From contig NC_088300.1 in assembly GCF_032854445.1 (NCBI RefSeq), positions 30,485,608 through 30,549,607 of the forward strand: a stretch of 64,000 nucleotides of DNA. Direction: 5' to 3'. The position numbers were made by a program, and so were the translations under genes. The notes under the pieces are model-generated. The model saw only the letters and a program-made list of their open reading frames with translations. It was not told the origin of the DNA and did no database searches. This document shows positions 37,001 through 52,000 of the stretch, piece by piece; position 1 is the first letter of the stretch; every line of letters begins with the position of its first letter. Source of the DNA: Liolophura sinensis. Lineage: Eukaryota; Mollusca; Polyplacophora; Chitonida; Chitonidae.

Positions 37001-40000
37001 TGCCTGCTCTGGCACTGTTGTGGCAGAAAGATATCATGAGGATATCAATGACCTATTAGGTACATGTAGTGTTACATGAACTTCCCTGGAGGTATCTTGT
37101 CTTCCACCAATATCACATATGTATTAATATCACCATCTCAAATTTGTGTGCCACATGTGGGAAAGGTTTGTCAGTTACTTACCAAATGCCAGTGGTTTTC
37201 TGCAGTGCTATCCTTGAAAGTGCTATCCTATCTGGCTTATTGATGTACTGATGCACCAATAGAGTAAAATTTCTGACAACTGACAATGTCTCTTGCTCAG
37301 CTTGTATAAAGGAAAAGAAGATGACCTAAACGCCTGTGTACTGGTATTTTTTTCTTTTCTTTTGAATGAATGAAATCTGTTTTAAAATTATCCAGCAAGA
37401 GTAAGGTTCGAAACAGGGTATTTACTCCTACATGCACCTGTAACTATTCGTTTTTTCATGACCGTCACAGACTTGAATCAGTGGTTACAGCAGATACCCA
37501 TGTTTTCAGTTATAGTAACTACATGTATAAAGGGAATGTGTTTGCTCAGACACATCTGGATTTAGCAAGATTCAAAAATTGACCATTACAATGTAACATA
37601 CATGAAAACTTACCCGAGAAATCATCGTAGCCGACAATCCTTGTTCTTCTGCCATTCTGAGATTGTCCACGACAGCTTCAAGACCTGCTGACATCACCAT
37701 CTGAAGAAAAGGTGATTTCTTTTGACAACCATTAAGACAAAACAAGCAAATACAGGAATATCCAGTTTAGCATTTCATGACTTTACACAACTCAGTTAAT
37801 GCTTTCCATTTCTACCACCTTTTCTTATTCTAGATATGTTTATAAATGTATTCATGTAGGTATATGGTCTGTGGTAAAGAAATCAAGTGTTAAATCATAG
37901 GCCAGTCAGTCCAGTGCTTGTTTAAATCTACTGTAATTCTTCCAGCTTTTTGCATTTTTGCAAGGTGTTTATTCAGACATATTCTGAAATTATTATTATG
38001 TGTAGACTGATAATATGACACTTTTTGTGCAGCCCTGAAATTGGCCAATCCAACCAATGTAGTTTTGTCTCCAAAATCAACTTAAGAATGTGCATAATTT
38101 GTATTGACATTTGCTCTTTTATATGCGAAAATGTTGAGGTAAAATTCCCCAGACTTTGGACCAATGGACAAGGGTTAATCTTGAGCCCTTGTGATGATGG
38201 GTTAATCTTGAGCCCTTGTGATGATGGGTTAATCTTGAGCCCTTGTGATGATGGGTTAATCTTGAGCCCTTGTAATGATGGGTTAATCTTGAGCCCTTGT
38301 GATAATGGGTTAATCTTGAGCCCTTGTAATGATGGGTTTTGTTACCTTGACCTGCTGTATTTGTTGGTCCTGATCCAACATAAAGGTGACACAGCCCAGG
38401 GCACAGCTGTACATCTCTACACGGTTACACAGCTCACATAAAGCAGCCAGATCTAATTCCTCCGAAACGGGACACCTACAACAACAACAGCATGGTTATC
38501 AGACTTACAGCACAAAAGAGCCATCTCCACTACCCTGTTTCCCCTCCTACTTGGGACAGTTGCAGGGACAGCACTACTGAGTGTTTTGTTGTTTTTTGTG
38601 CATAAATGTATGTTTCGAACTACACGATGCGTTATCTTGTTTTATGTATACTGATGTAGTTATTGATAGGGCTCTGAATAACGTTTCCTTTAATTTGTTT
38701 TCTCTGTGAATTCCTTGGGGAAGAACAATTTTATTGTAAATTGATTGAGCTATCTTCAATAAATAAAGACATTATAATTCAACTCTAGACAGCTTGCAAA
38801 AATTGTGATATCCAATTCTTCTGACACACAGGACCTGCAACTACCAAAATGGATTTCTATTTTTATTTTTAGGAGGCAAATAAAGAAAATTTCAATAAAA
38901 TATGACATATTTATTACCGTGTGCATATGACACTGTTAATATCAGGGGGTTTTAATTTTTAGTACTGAAAATCACCTTACACCACTCAGAGTTTCAAACG
39001 ACTAACTTTAAGAGTGAGGCGCGAAATGACCAGCAATATATATACATGTGAAATGTCTTGGAGAACTATGCTATCCACAGGCCTCCCACAAACACTAGGA
39101 GGTCTACATCAAACGTGTGAATCCCAACATCAATATTACTGTTACCTAAAACCACTTTCTAAATGAAATCTACCAATATGATAAGTTCAGCACAGAAAAC
39201 ATAGAGTATTACACTGTATGTACGATAGTACAATGTATATGTCAGATGAAAGACCAAGTAACAGGTAAATAGTTCGACTTTTATTTTCTTGGAATTTTTC
39301 CAAGTAAAAAACATTTTCAAACATCAAATTCTAAAGTGGTCAGTTTGCCTCGGTGAGATCGCATTCACATTTTTGGCTTGAAAGAGATCACTTGAAGGTC
39401 TGCAGAAGTCCTACAGTCCAAGGAACATATATTTAGGATCTACACGTCCAAGTATAGGACTATTTACCAAATTAAAACAAAGCCAATGATATGAGATATA
39501 CTTCAGTTGTTATCACACTTACCTAACATGAGGTTATCCAATAAAATCACCCTTCTCCACCCCCAACCCTCCTCCACTACCTTCCTCAACACAACCAGTT
39601 AAGCAGACAAAGTTTCACAAATTGTTACAATGCAAATTAAAATTCATCTTTATATTTGCTTTACTTTTGCAGAAGATTAATGGCGCGAGCACATTCTTGA
39701 ATCTGTTCAGCTGGCAATGGAGGTAGACCTAAAGAAAAAAAAAAACTAAAAATTACCTCAATATCCAATACTAATAAGTTTTAATCTTTCACAGGAAAGA
39801 AAGGGCATAATGTGAATTTAACACCCAGAAGGCTGCTCATGTGGGCTGGTACATGAATGCATTATTTCAGTAGCAGATAACTCTACAATAATGTAACACT
39901 AAGATGGAAAATATTTCAGCTTATAAACTCACTCATGCTCAAGGGCCTGAGACCTCAACATATTACATGCTGCAGTCATAAATATTAAAGAGGATTTTTC

Positions 40001-43000
40001 ATTGCTTATAGTACGTTTATATTCATTTGATTTCAAAATCCTGCGGTTTCGAGCCGATGCACAAATGCTACCAGGTTACCGTCTATATACAGATAACTCT
40101 GCCACCTCTACATGCCATCCTAAACAGAGTTTTGAGGAGCTCATCACTGTAGGCATTGAGGAATTGATTTGACGTTAAAAACTCATCAGTGTATCCGTTA
40201 GCTTAACAGAACAGCAGTAACCTGACGAACCAATTTGATCTTTCATCAGATATCAATAAAATCTCCACGTGACATTGCTTCAATATAAATCCTCAAAGTG
40301 CCCCCATATTAAACTCTGGAACTAAGCTAACAACACTCATCTGACACACTGTGCCAACTCTCTCACAATACATTGCCTAAAGCATACAACAGACTGCGTC
40401 AGCTCACCTTTGTTAAGGAAGCTGACGAGTACGTCCTGCCAGACTTTGGCCAGTGATGGGATTTGCCACAATTCACGGATGCCACTGATTCGGATCAGGG
40501 AGTTCTCCAGCTTCTGGCTCTGTGGAAGTAAAGAGAGCTTTTGCTGATAAGTACATGTAGATGCTTAATGGAGCTGAGATAAAAACACAACATATTGTGA
40601 GGAAATAGATTTGATTTGATTGGTGATTTACGCCTTACCCAAGAATATTTTACTTTTACGATGGCGTCCACCGTTTTGGTGGGAGGAAACCAGGCAGAGC
40701 CTAGATGCATTCTTGCTGGCAGACCTGCCCATGTATGACCAAAGAGGAAGGCAGCATGAGCTGGATTTGAACTCACAGCAAGCATGACCTGGATTTGAAC
40801 TCGCAGCAAACACACTGATAAGAGCCCCTTGGGTCATTGCACTGTGCTGGCACGCTAATCACCTTGGGCACAATTCTACAATGTATCTGAAATCCTGCCA
40901 TATTGTTAGACAAAAAAAAAAAAGAAACCAAACATGTAACATAATAAAAGATTTACAACATAAAGAGTAAAACTAGAGCAGCAATGACAGTGTGGTAGTG
41001 GCCAAACTGTCACATGTAACTGGAGACATGGGTGCTAAAGGGCCTCCTGTCAATTTACCTCAATGTTCGTGTAAATGGCAGTACAGTAGCAAACTGTAAG
41101 CCTTCCAGTACCATTGCCTAAGCAGAATTGGATAAATAAAAATGCAGAGATGTTAACTACAATTTAATGAACGTCACTGGTCTAGAATTACTCAAAATGT
41201 TGTGTTGTCATCACATTTAACACACAATAACATATCGAACTTTTCTGTTGGACACCAACCTTACCCTGCCAAACATCTACAATTTCTGCAATTAATATTA
41301 CAAATATTAATCAGTGATCATTCTTACCATGCCAAAGGCTTGTAATTTCTGCAAAACACAGCTCCACAAGTGAACATCAGCAATGTTATAATCCAGACAA
41401 ATGTCACACACTAACTGTACGGCCTGAGGGGAAAGGAATTAAAGTTTATTTATTTATTTACTTGATTGCTGTTTCACGCCATACTCAAGAATACTTCACT
41501 TATACGATCAGGGCCAGCATTATGATATGAGGAAAGCCTTGATCATCCACGGCCGGAGTGGAAGCTGGATTAGAACTCATATCGACTGCGTTAGTGACAA
41601 GACTCCTGAGTCAATGTGCCGCAGAATTGAAATGCATCATGAATATCAATCATTCTCATGATAACAATGTTTTTCCTTCAATGTATTTCAGTTCATTGTA
41701 GGATAATTCTGACAAAGCCAATGAAGGTCCATGCTTTTAAGAGCAAAGGCATGTTAGAAAAATTTGTTAAATTGAATGTATCACAAAGTTACACTAATCA
41801 CACATCTCAGCCATAGAGCTTAGGACTCATTAAATAATGACCCAGCAGTTTCACAGACATTTTGATGACAAGAAGAGCTAACAGGTCAAATATGTGAAAT
41901 TTGAGAAAACACATGTACCGGTAGATTAAAATCACATCTATGGTAACCACTGATAAACTGTATTGGAACTGTCATATATAATACTCTATTGTACTGAATA
42001 TTCCATGACAGGAGAGTCATTTAACAGAATGTCAGACAATGTGATGTTTGACAGACCTCCTTTAATAGATGAGCTCAGCTAGTTTTCTAAATAAATAAGT
42101 TATAAATTACTCCAGTTTTTAAAATTTTGCAATGAGGTATGGACGCTTGTTCAACAATGCTGCTAAAACAGTTCTGTTCAAAAATTTCAGCAGAACTGTA
42201 GACTTACAACTTTCTTGTGACTGTGTTTCTGCCAGACGGCCTTTACCAGGGCATGTTTGTTACACTGTGTAAAACTGTCCAAGCTGTGCTGAATGTTCAA
42301 ACTGTCCAGGTCCACCAGATACATCAACACCTGCAACTCACACCTGGGCAACAACACAAACAGATTTGTTCAAACTGCCCAGGTCCACCAGATACATCAA
42401 CACCTGCAACTCACACCTGGGCAACAACACAAACAGATTTGTTCAAACTGCCCAGTTCCACCAGATACATCAACACCTGCAACTCACAACTGGGCAACAA
42501 CACAAACAGATTTGTTCAAACTGTCCAGGTCCACCAGATACATCAACACCTGCAACTCACACCTGGGCAACAACACAAACAGATTTGTTCAAACTGCCCA
42601 GGTCCACCAGATACATCAAAACCTGCAACTCACACCTGGGCAACAACACAAACAGATTTGTTCAAACTGCCCAGTTCCACCAGATACATCAACACCTGCA
42701 ACTCACAACTGGGCAACAACACAAACAGATTTGTTCAAACTGTCCAGGTCCACCAGATACATCAACACCTGCAACTCACACCTAGGCAACAACACAAACA
42801 GATTTGTTGTATGGAGTTAATAGCTGGATAAGACGCTGCCAACACGTGAAAAATCCCAGACATGTATTATAATAAACAACATTACTACCCTTTTTCTTTC
42901 ATGTTCGATTTTACATATCACATCATATTTCTATCTATTTTTTTTTGAATAGTGTTTAGATGCACAACAATATATTAAATGATAACATGTTAAACAATGC

Positions 43001-46000
43001 CAAATGATCTAAAGGAGTGTTTGAAGCGAAAAAACATGTCAGCAAAACCTGTTTTACCAAAAACACAAACCATACATACAAAGAGCAAGTCATCATGGAA
43101 TTTATTACAAAAAACAGGGATATACTTGAAAAAAATATGTGAAAGAGCAAGTATAGGATAGATATACATGACATTTTTTCAAATCATACAAAAATACAGA
43201 AAGGCAAGGTCTAAAAACATAGGGTTCCTCTCTGATTATATGTTGGAAGGCTTTCCAGCAACCAGAGGATGGTTGTGGGTTTCCTCTGGGCTCTGCCTTG
43301 TTTCCTCCCATCATATGCATGAAATATTCTTGAGCGCAGCGTAAAACACAAATAAATAAATAGGCATAAAACACCAATCAAATATTTATTTATTTATTTA
43401 TTTGACTGGTGTTTTATGCTGTACTCCAGAATATTTCACTTATACGACAGCAGCCAGCATTATGATCCAATCAAATAAATAAATAAATGCAATCATAGGG
43501 CACACTGCAATTCCTCAGATAAAACCTTATCTGATACCTTAATCAAACACGAAAGTTTTCGGCGTCTAAACAGACTAATACCCTTGGAATATATGCCTGA
43601 ATCATCATCACATAATCATGAGAGTCCTAGACAGTACTGTAGAAATACAATTGTTTATCAACACTGAAACACTGAAAGTGGAGGGTATCTGTAAAACATC
43701 AAAGCAACAAACAACATCTCTTTCCTACCTGGTTTTAACTGCTGGCTTTCCACACACACGCTCAATAGTAGCATCATCTGCTAGTTCCAGTAAACATCGC
43801 AACGCTCTCACCAGACATTTGTTACTCTGCATCACACTATCCGTCTGTGCACAACAACAACAGCATCATTATAGTAATAATACATCAGACTAAAATCAAG
43901 TCATCCATGACAGGCCCCAACACATGAACATTAAAACTGAACTGCACACTTCAGTTCTGTAGATTTTTCTCTTCAAAATTCGAAACAAAAATTCTCAGAA
44001 AGCTTGGCATAATGTACATAGATGCAATGCTTCTCAGATAACAAGAGGGAATATTATTTCCAAGAACAGTACAAGATCAGAAATTCATTTCAGAAAGTAA
44101 AGAAAGGCATTTTGGGGGACAGTATTGGGGGAATGGTAAGTGCTGACAGCCCTCTGGCAGGTAAAGAGGCAAATAATTTTAACACAGAAGATTTGATGCC
44201 AAAAACAACGAGAATAAGAGACAAGTAAGCTTACTGGAGAAGTGTTGAAGAAATGGAACAGGAACTGACAGCTAAACTCTTCCGTGTAGAATCTCAATAG
44301 GTACATCACCCTAAATAAGAGTAATACACACAGAACACGGTGAACATCTGAAAATACCTCAGGTCAGAACATACTCAAAGTTGATAAACAAAAAAGCAGG
44401 ACACTTGCAAATGCTATACAGTGCAGTGAAATTCATGCAAAAATAATAATAAAAAAAAAAAGATTCCTCTATTAATGTACAATCTAACTGCAGAATTCAG
44501 TCTGATTCTACATAAACAATTTTCTGATCAGAGCCACATGTTTCCCTCTCTCAACGAATAAATAATTTTACTTCATAGCAGTAAAGCTAAACACAAGCCA
44601 ACAAAAGGTTTGGACAAGAGTTACCTACCTTCTGAGGGAGGACTCTTCATCCTCAGAGACAGGCTCTTCTTTTGCAAAGTCCATATTTGTGAATGTAAAA
44701 TTCATGGTCTGGAAGAGGGAAAAAAGATTACGTCTTTCGCAGCTGTGTTGGAGTACATCAGTGCAGGTGTTAAGAGGGTAACAATACCATTCTGGCAGTT
44801 ATTTGGTAACGAACTCCTGCATTATGCTGCTCACACTGCCATTCAGGGAGAGCAGCAGTTAACAGTGGTACAAACCACATAACACTTTGTGTTCTTTTTA
44901 TCAGTCTGCAGTATTTCACTTGAATTACAAACTTGATATAATAAGCAATCAATTATTGTTCTACAGTTTTAACAGGATCTCCAAAATTCTCATTCTCTAC
45001 TAATACAGGAGACTTACTGCGTCCGTATCCTCCTCTGCCCTGCTCTCCCCTCCTAAACACTCCAGGATCAAATCATTCACAATCTTCTCCAGCTGAATCG
45101 AGTTCACTGCAGCAATCTTCTTGGCCATTTCATGAATATCTACCAATGGATGGACTCGACATGAGGAACAGAGACAATGTCAGTCTTTGTATTACTATAA
45201 TTGTTCAATTTTTTCACATGTTTGCAAGGCGTTTATTCAGACATATTCTGAAGGCATTACTCTGTGTAGACCAATACAATTATACTTTCTGTGAAACCCT
45301 GAAATTGGTCAATCCAATAAATGTTTCCGAAATCAAAACAGAAATGTGCATGAATTGTACTGAAAGTTGCCCCTTCATGTGCACAAAAGGTTGAGAAATT
45401 AGATTACTATGATTTGTGCAATAAAATAATAAGCTGATATTTTCTATGGAGATTTTCAACCATTATTAACTTGACATTTTGTCACTAACCAGGTTTGGCC
45501 CCATCTCGTTCGTCCTCATGTTGCAGAATGCTGGGATGCATGTAGAGCTTGTGAAGGAGAGCTTTAGGGTTGTTAGCCAGCTGTACTAGCTCTGGCTGAG
45601 TCATGCTGGCTTGATACAATATCCTCTCTGTGGCCAAACGCTGGTACAGCTCAGAAAACTTGATATGGGTAGCCTTGGCTCGCTCTTTGCTGGATGTCTA
45701 AAATTGAATTATATGATGACAAACCAAAAGACTACAAGGTAAAGAGCACATACATATGAAGTAAGCATGGTCAGCAGAAAGTTCATTAAAACTCTATCTG
45801 ACAACGCTTGACTTTACAGTATTTATTTTTATGCAGTCAACATATTGGTTGTGAATTACATCAACTGTCTTCTTTCCCTTTCTCTTTATGATATGGCTGA
45901 GATATTGTTGATGTGGCGTGAAGCCATTATCATTCATTCATTCATTTCAATCATTCCCTTTCACGCGACGATATGAATGTTTTCACAAAGATAAAACCAT

Positions 46001-49000
46001 TTTTTCAAGAGGGATCACTAAGTGTGGCAACATACCAGTTTTAAATAAAATGAAAGATTGAGAAAAATGTAAATACATGTAAATGTAGAATTACTTACAC
46101 CTTCCTCAGCCGCCTTGTACCACTTCATTGCATAGCTTATACCCTTCTCCAGGGCTACCAGCTTCTCAACACCTGCAAGTACAGTTATACAAAATAGGAT
46201 TTTCATTTGTCTGAATGTTTGAACTCTACTGATGAACATCCTGCCATCAACCTTTTTGGATAGAACAAGCATTTGCATTGTCCGCATCGATCAGTAGCAG
46301 ACACAACAAGCCATGAGTACTCACCAACAGGCAGTATTAAAATGACGCAGGAGATACAGCATACCTTGAGTACTCACTGACTGGCAATACAGAAATCACG
46401 TAGGAGATACAGAATGCTGTGAGTACTCACCAACTGGCAATTCACAAAATCACAAAGGAGATACAGCATGGCATCAGTACTCACCAACTGGCAGTAGAGA
46501 AATCACAGAGGTGACACAGAATACCATGAGTACTGACCAACTGGCAATACAGAAATCACGTAGGAGATACAGCATGCCATGAGTACTCACCAACTGGCAA
46601 TTCAAAAATCACAAAGGAGATACAGCATGGCATCAGTACTCACCAACTGGCAGTAGAGAAATCACAGAGGTGACACAGAATGCCATGAGTACTCACCAAC
46701 TGGCAGTACAGAAATGACGGAGGAGATACAGCAGGCCATGGCCATCTCACAGTTTGACAGTTTGACCAGCATCTCCTCTACCTTCCTCAGCATTTCCATG
46801 CCAGCCTCGCTCAGCTCCCAGCTAGATGGGCTGATCTTAGAGGCATCTGTCCCCGCCATCAGGCGGAAGGAGTTGTTCTCCTTGTACTGTACTACTGTGT
46901 TCTTGATGGCTGCCATGTACAGGTTGTCCAGGGGGATCTAGGAGACAACAGAGATTCCATGTTAGTCTGCAGGCACAGCATGTAGGCCTAGTTTACAACA
47001 CGAAATGGACGAAACTGATTTTTATTGCTATGATCAAAGAGTTTTCACCTGCACAATAGTTGTCAGCTACATGGGTACTTAAAACTGGAGAGCCTGTTGG
47101 AACCACCAGCCTCAACTTTTGCAATTAACTAACAAACTTTTCCTCATGTGATGCATACACTTTCACTTTCAGATCAACATCACTGTGTATTCCACAGTGG
47201 CAACAGGAAAGCTCTGATTAACAATGTTCATGTTAGACTACCCAAACGAGCCTACATCAACTATTGACTGCTAATTTTCTCAGAGGCAGGGCTGAACCAT
47301 TGCCTTGTGTGAAAGGCCTATTCAAACAAAACATCCTAACCCTGCTACAGACATGTCCATATTTCAATGAGGGCTGCATGTGAAGTACATGAGCCTGGCG
47401 TTTGGAGGGGGTGCTCCATGAAGAGATTTTTTTTGGCATTATTGTTTTTTCTTTGTTTGTTTTAACAGAGATGCATCATTTGTTATTAATGTCGCCAGGT
47501 GTTGAATCTCACCTGTAACAATTTAGCCATTGGGATCCACTGTGTCACAGTACCATAGTTCAGCTCGGGTTCTGTAAATAGTTACACAACCAATACATAT
47601 AATCTCACACATACAACCATAAATTCCTCATGTACAATACACTTCACACATAAAAACCATGACCTGAGAGTACCACTGCTTAACAGTTTCAAATGTGAAG
47701 CCATAAAAGACAAGATTGACATGCTTATGGGAAGAAGTACACAGTGACACAGACCCCAAAAAATATCTCACATACAAATGACAGATTTGACCCTTGTACA
47801 ATATAAATTTTACACACAAAAATTCTGACCTCCAAAAACTAATGTTTGACGTTTTCAAAGGTGACTTCATAAACAAGAAGAAACCAAATAATGATATGTT
47901 TGTGGGAAGAGGCACACAGCTATCAAACATATGACATTTTCCAGACTGTAATATATTTTCTTAAAACAAAATATTTTTTAGGAAAAGGGTGAAAACAAAC
48001 TTAACAGTGCTACATTTTTGTCTGACGTGTTTGGTAAATAAACAATGTTTAAACAGGAATTCTTACGATGACAAGGAACCCGCCATTTTAGAGCAACCAA
48101 AACACAATATCAATGAGAGTACGGGGGATGTAAGCAGAAACAGACGCGTGCCTCACTTATAGAAATAGCCGGCGCCTCGTTGGCTTACACTGATACCATA
48201 GCAGTGATTTCGACTGTCTGAACAGCATGGGGCTTAATTTGAACTGCGATATCTTTGTCGTGCAACATCACAAAAATTAAAAGCTATGCTTTCTAAACTT
48301 CCTGCAGGATACTTTATTGATGCATATATACATTTGGTCCAGTATTGTCCTTTCTTTTAAACATCTATAATCAAATAAAAGATAGACTGCACTGTCCACA
48401 GAAAAACATGCTGATGTTTCACACAGTTCAAAGCTATAATTATGTCATGCATAATCAACAGACAAAGGGACTACACTTTAATCTTGAACTTATCTTGAGC
48501 AGATGGTCATTCAGCTCAGAAATACTTCTTCTGGAATGTAAAAAAACTACAGGTACTTACTGATAATGCTCATGGGTTTGTCTGACATTAGAGGGGGGTA
48601 TGGTAGCCTATCCTGTGACAAGGGATGAAGAGACTCCAGTCCACACACTAACTGTAACACCACCATACACCTTTATGTCATAAATTTACAGTAACTTTTT
48701 AAGTGTATAATAATACATAAGAATAACAATAAATAATAAGACATATTTCATCAGTCAAATATTGTGGAGGAGAAAGGTAAGATCGCCACTATATAATTTT
48801 TCAGTTTGTTAGTTTTGGATATTTGTACTATAGATATCTGATACTGTGTCCCATAATGCACTGCACGTAACAGACAGTGATCATTAATATACAGGGTTAT
48901 TTGAGTAAGACAATCATGTTACACTAACTTACCTCTTCAGACTCCTGCATAATGCTGTACTTAATCTCTGCCTCTGTGGGAGGGACACAGCGTTGGTAGA

Positions 49001-52000
49001 TCTTCAGGTACCACAGCAGCTCTAAGCCCTGGAGAGTAAAACAGGCACATAGCCTGGTCACATGCGTGTAGTAAGATTTCTTCACAACTATGTGTACAGA
49101 CTTTCCATGCTAAAGCACATCCACCCTTGACCAAATGATGAGTTCCACCAAAGGGTTAATACTCCGCTAGGCACTATTACAACGTGAAATATATTTGTGC
49201 CCCATTTGGCAATAGTGGAGAAAAGTTTACAAAAAACAACCAGCTGGCTTTGGATCCAGATGAGAACTATGACCAAAATGTAATAGATTGGTAGTAAACC
49301 AGAGGCAAAGCAGCGCGTAAGGTTTCCTCCAAGTCTGGGCATCATGTGCTAACACACAGACAGGCCAATAAATAAAATGGTGTTCGAGGTGGTGAGCACA
49401 TCAGTGCGGCGCAATGACCCAGGAGCCTCTCACGAATGTAGTCGTCGTGAGTTCAAGTCCAGCATATGCTGGCTTCCTCTTTGGCCGTACGTGGGAAGAT
49501 CTCCCAGCAACCTTCAGATGGGCGTGCATGAGTTTCCTCCAGACTCTGGTTTCCTCCCACAGTAATGCTGGGCGCCGTCATATAAGTGAAATAATCTTGA
49601 GTACGGTGTAAAACACCAATCAAGAATATAAATAAATAAAATGCTGGTAAAAAAATAACAGAAGTTCCATGGTACAATATAAAAATATAGTAGACACAAA
49701 ATACAGAAGATTTTAGTTTGTGAAATTCTTTCTACAAAGAAACTCCAAAAACGAAAGTTGAAGCATGTGACCCAACAGAGCGATCTTAAACTCACTTTCT
49801 GCGCCTTGGCATTGGACACAGGTGACAAGGATAATATCTCCTCTAACAGGAACTGAATCACCTCATAGTTGTAAGGGTTCACCTATCGGACAGAAAGCAA
49901 CAGGTGTGAAAGCAAGAAATCGTTTATGCATATCTCAGACTGGCCTGCAAATTCTCACATGTAAGTATTTTATTATCTGTGTACCTGGTGTTTCCAAAAA
50001 TGTAAACGATTAGTCACCTCCCTGCAACAGTTTTATTAGCATCAACAAATATTGGGAGCACCCAGTGAAAGATAAAACTTCTCCACTAATCCATATATAC
50101 TTGCTGAAACCATTTAGGCTCAACCCATTATGCAAAAATCATTTGCTCAGCCGAACTAAGAGTTCTGCAAGTAAATATCACTTTGTGGGGGTGGGGGGGG
50201 GGGGTCAGCAGATTTTCCAAATTTTGAGGGCTGACTTATAGTTTTAAAATTTGCTTCTTGTTATGAATAAATAATAACGTTATCAGGCAAAACAATATTT
50301 CACCCAATCATTTTCAGTTTTTACCTGTTCCAAAAGTAAAGTATGTAATCTCTCCTCCAATACATCAGGTAATTTCACTTCCTGCATAGCTAACCTAGCT
50401 CTCTCTAACTGAGCTTGTTGTTGTTGCTGACCTGCCAGGTCATTTGGAAGTGGGGGAGGTGTTAACAGTAAATGGTTAATGTACATCAGCAAACCTTCAT
50501 CTTCTTCAATCTGAAATGACCTGATGAACAAGAAATAATACAAAAACACTCACAAAAAATAATAAAAACACCCAACCTGCGAGTCCATCATAAAAATGTT
50601 GGCATTAGGAAGGTAAAGAAAATTCTACTGGGCAGATGCTCATGTATACCGAGCTTATTAATTTTAGCTATATATAAATAAGAAATTGCAAAGTAAAATG
50701 CATTATAAATGTTCAAACATTTTCCCACCTTAATGCAAGACATCGAACACTTGGAAAGTTGGTATTTTCTTTGAGATTACAATTTCCAACACACCCTCTT
50801 TCGATAAAAATAGAGAAAATATCACAAATTTCTATCTATTCAGGATGCCTATATGAAACAAATATTGCTTTTTCACCTAAGTGGTGGAAGTGAACAAAGA
50901 TAGGTAACAAACCTGCAGTAGTCTTTAATTAAATCAATCGTGACAGATTCACATTGAGCCATGGAAGGCAGCAACTTTGTCTTCTCACTGGACGGTGCCA
51001 TAAATGCATCTCGGAAGTTGATCTGACAACATAACATGACATGAAGACAAAAATGTAGTGGGTTTTCTGAGAAATGCTGACAACAATAAACACATATGTG
51101 AAGATAAAAACACTTGCAAAAATATACATTTTTTTTTACACATACATACATGCTAACTACACATGGATACGACCTAACACCTGCTCCCGGTATGTCTCAC
51201 AACTCCTGATTGGCTGGTGAAGTCAAACCTTAGTAACAATCAGATCTGATCTGTTATATCTGAATACACAATTTACTGTATTCATTACAGCCAATGACAT
51301 TTCCCAAAACATGCAAGAATTCAACAACTGTGGGCAGACTGTGAAAAGCAGATGTTCCTTCAGATGTACATGTATATATAGTTCAAGGTCAGTACAGGAA
51401 GCAGCTGAGTTATGTGACATTAGGGACTGCTGTTGACACAAGTATTTCATGTCAACATACATGAACTCCCTGAATAATACTATCTTTATTATATTTAAAT
51501 GTATATGAACCTCAAACTTCTTGTTTATGCTAATATGCCAGTAATTCGATCATGATAGTGACTTATATACCTTAATATGTACATGTAAAAAACTTTGCAA
51601 CAATACACAATGGACCTTTCTATTACCATTACCTTAATTTTGCTCAATCTGTGACCCCAGGTGGCGTTTTTCTCCAGCTCCTTAAACTTGGCTAGCGCCA
51701 TGGGATCCCTGTAAAGGCTGCTCAAGGCTATCCCCACCCTGGACACAGACTAAAATAACAAGAGACAGAATTATTCAGAAAGTCTGGCACCAGTAAAATC
51801 TTTGCTAGATTAGTTCATCAAAATTCCATGAAAACATTTACAGTATACAGACATACACACTGGATATGGAATATAAGCAAGTTATGTCCATGACTGTGTC
51901 TAACTGTAGTTTTATCTTCTGATACCTACCATGATCATCTTGTAGTTGTGTCTGGCAGCAGACACACCTTTCTTCAGCACGGTCACACTGACCTGTCTGG

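Larger units (their letters stand above)
34080..44708 (-). other. KNTC1: KNTC1 coding exons w26-w37 including the stop
   Basis: Exons in transcript order: w26 44708-44629, w27 44310-44235, w28 43844-43729, w29 42343-42208, w30 41423-41328, w31 40519-40408, w32 39728-39665, w33 38475-38346, w34 37700-37614, w35 36677-36532, w36 34642-34534, w37 34100-34080. w29 encodes CELQVLMYLVDLDSLNIQ and VWQKHSHKKV; its acceptor and first 48 bases are repeated seven times in the upstream intron. w33 (CPVSEELDLAALCELCNRVE) has a 27-bp array starting at its donor. The last exon codes for six residues and TAA. Confidence 0.93.

Noticed and set aside
42217-42831. Plus-strand open frames of 139-204 codons with HQIHQHLQLTPGQQH-type repeats
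   Set aside because: They are read from the reverse of the 73-bp array. The unit has no stop on this strand and its length is not a multiple of three, so all frames stay open. The true coding content is minus-strand exon w29.
46662-46916. A stand-alone 84-residue minus-strand gene
   Set aside because: It is KNTC1 exon w22 read through its donor into the intronic array, where it stops.
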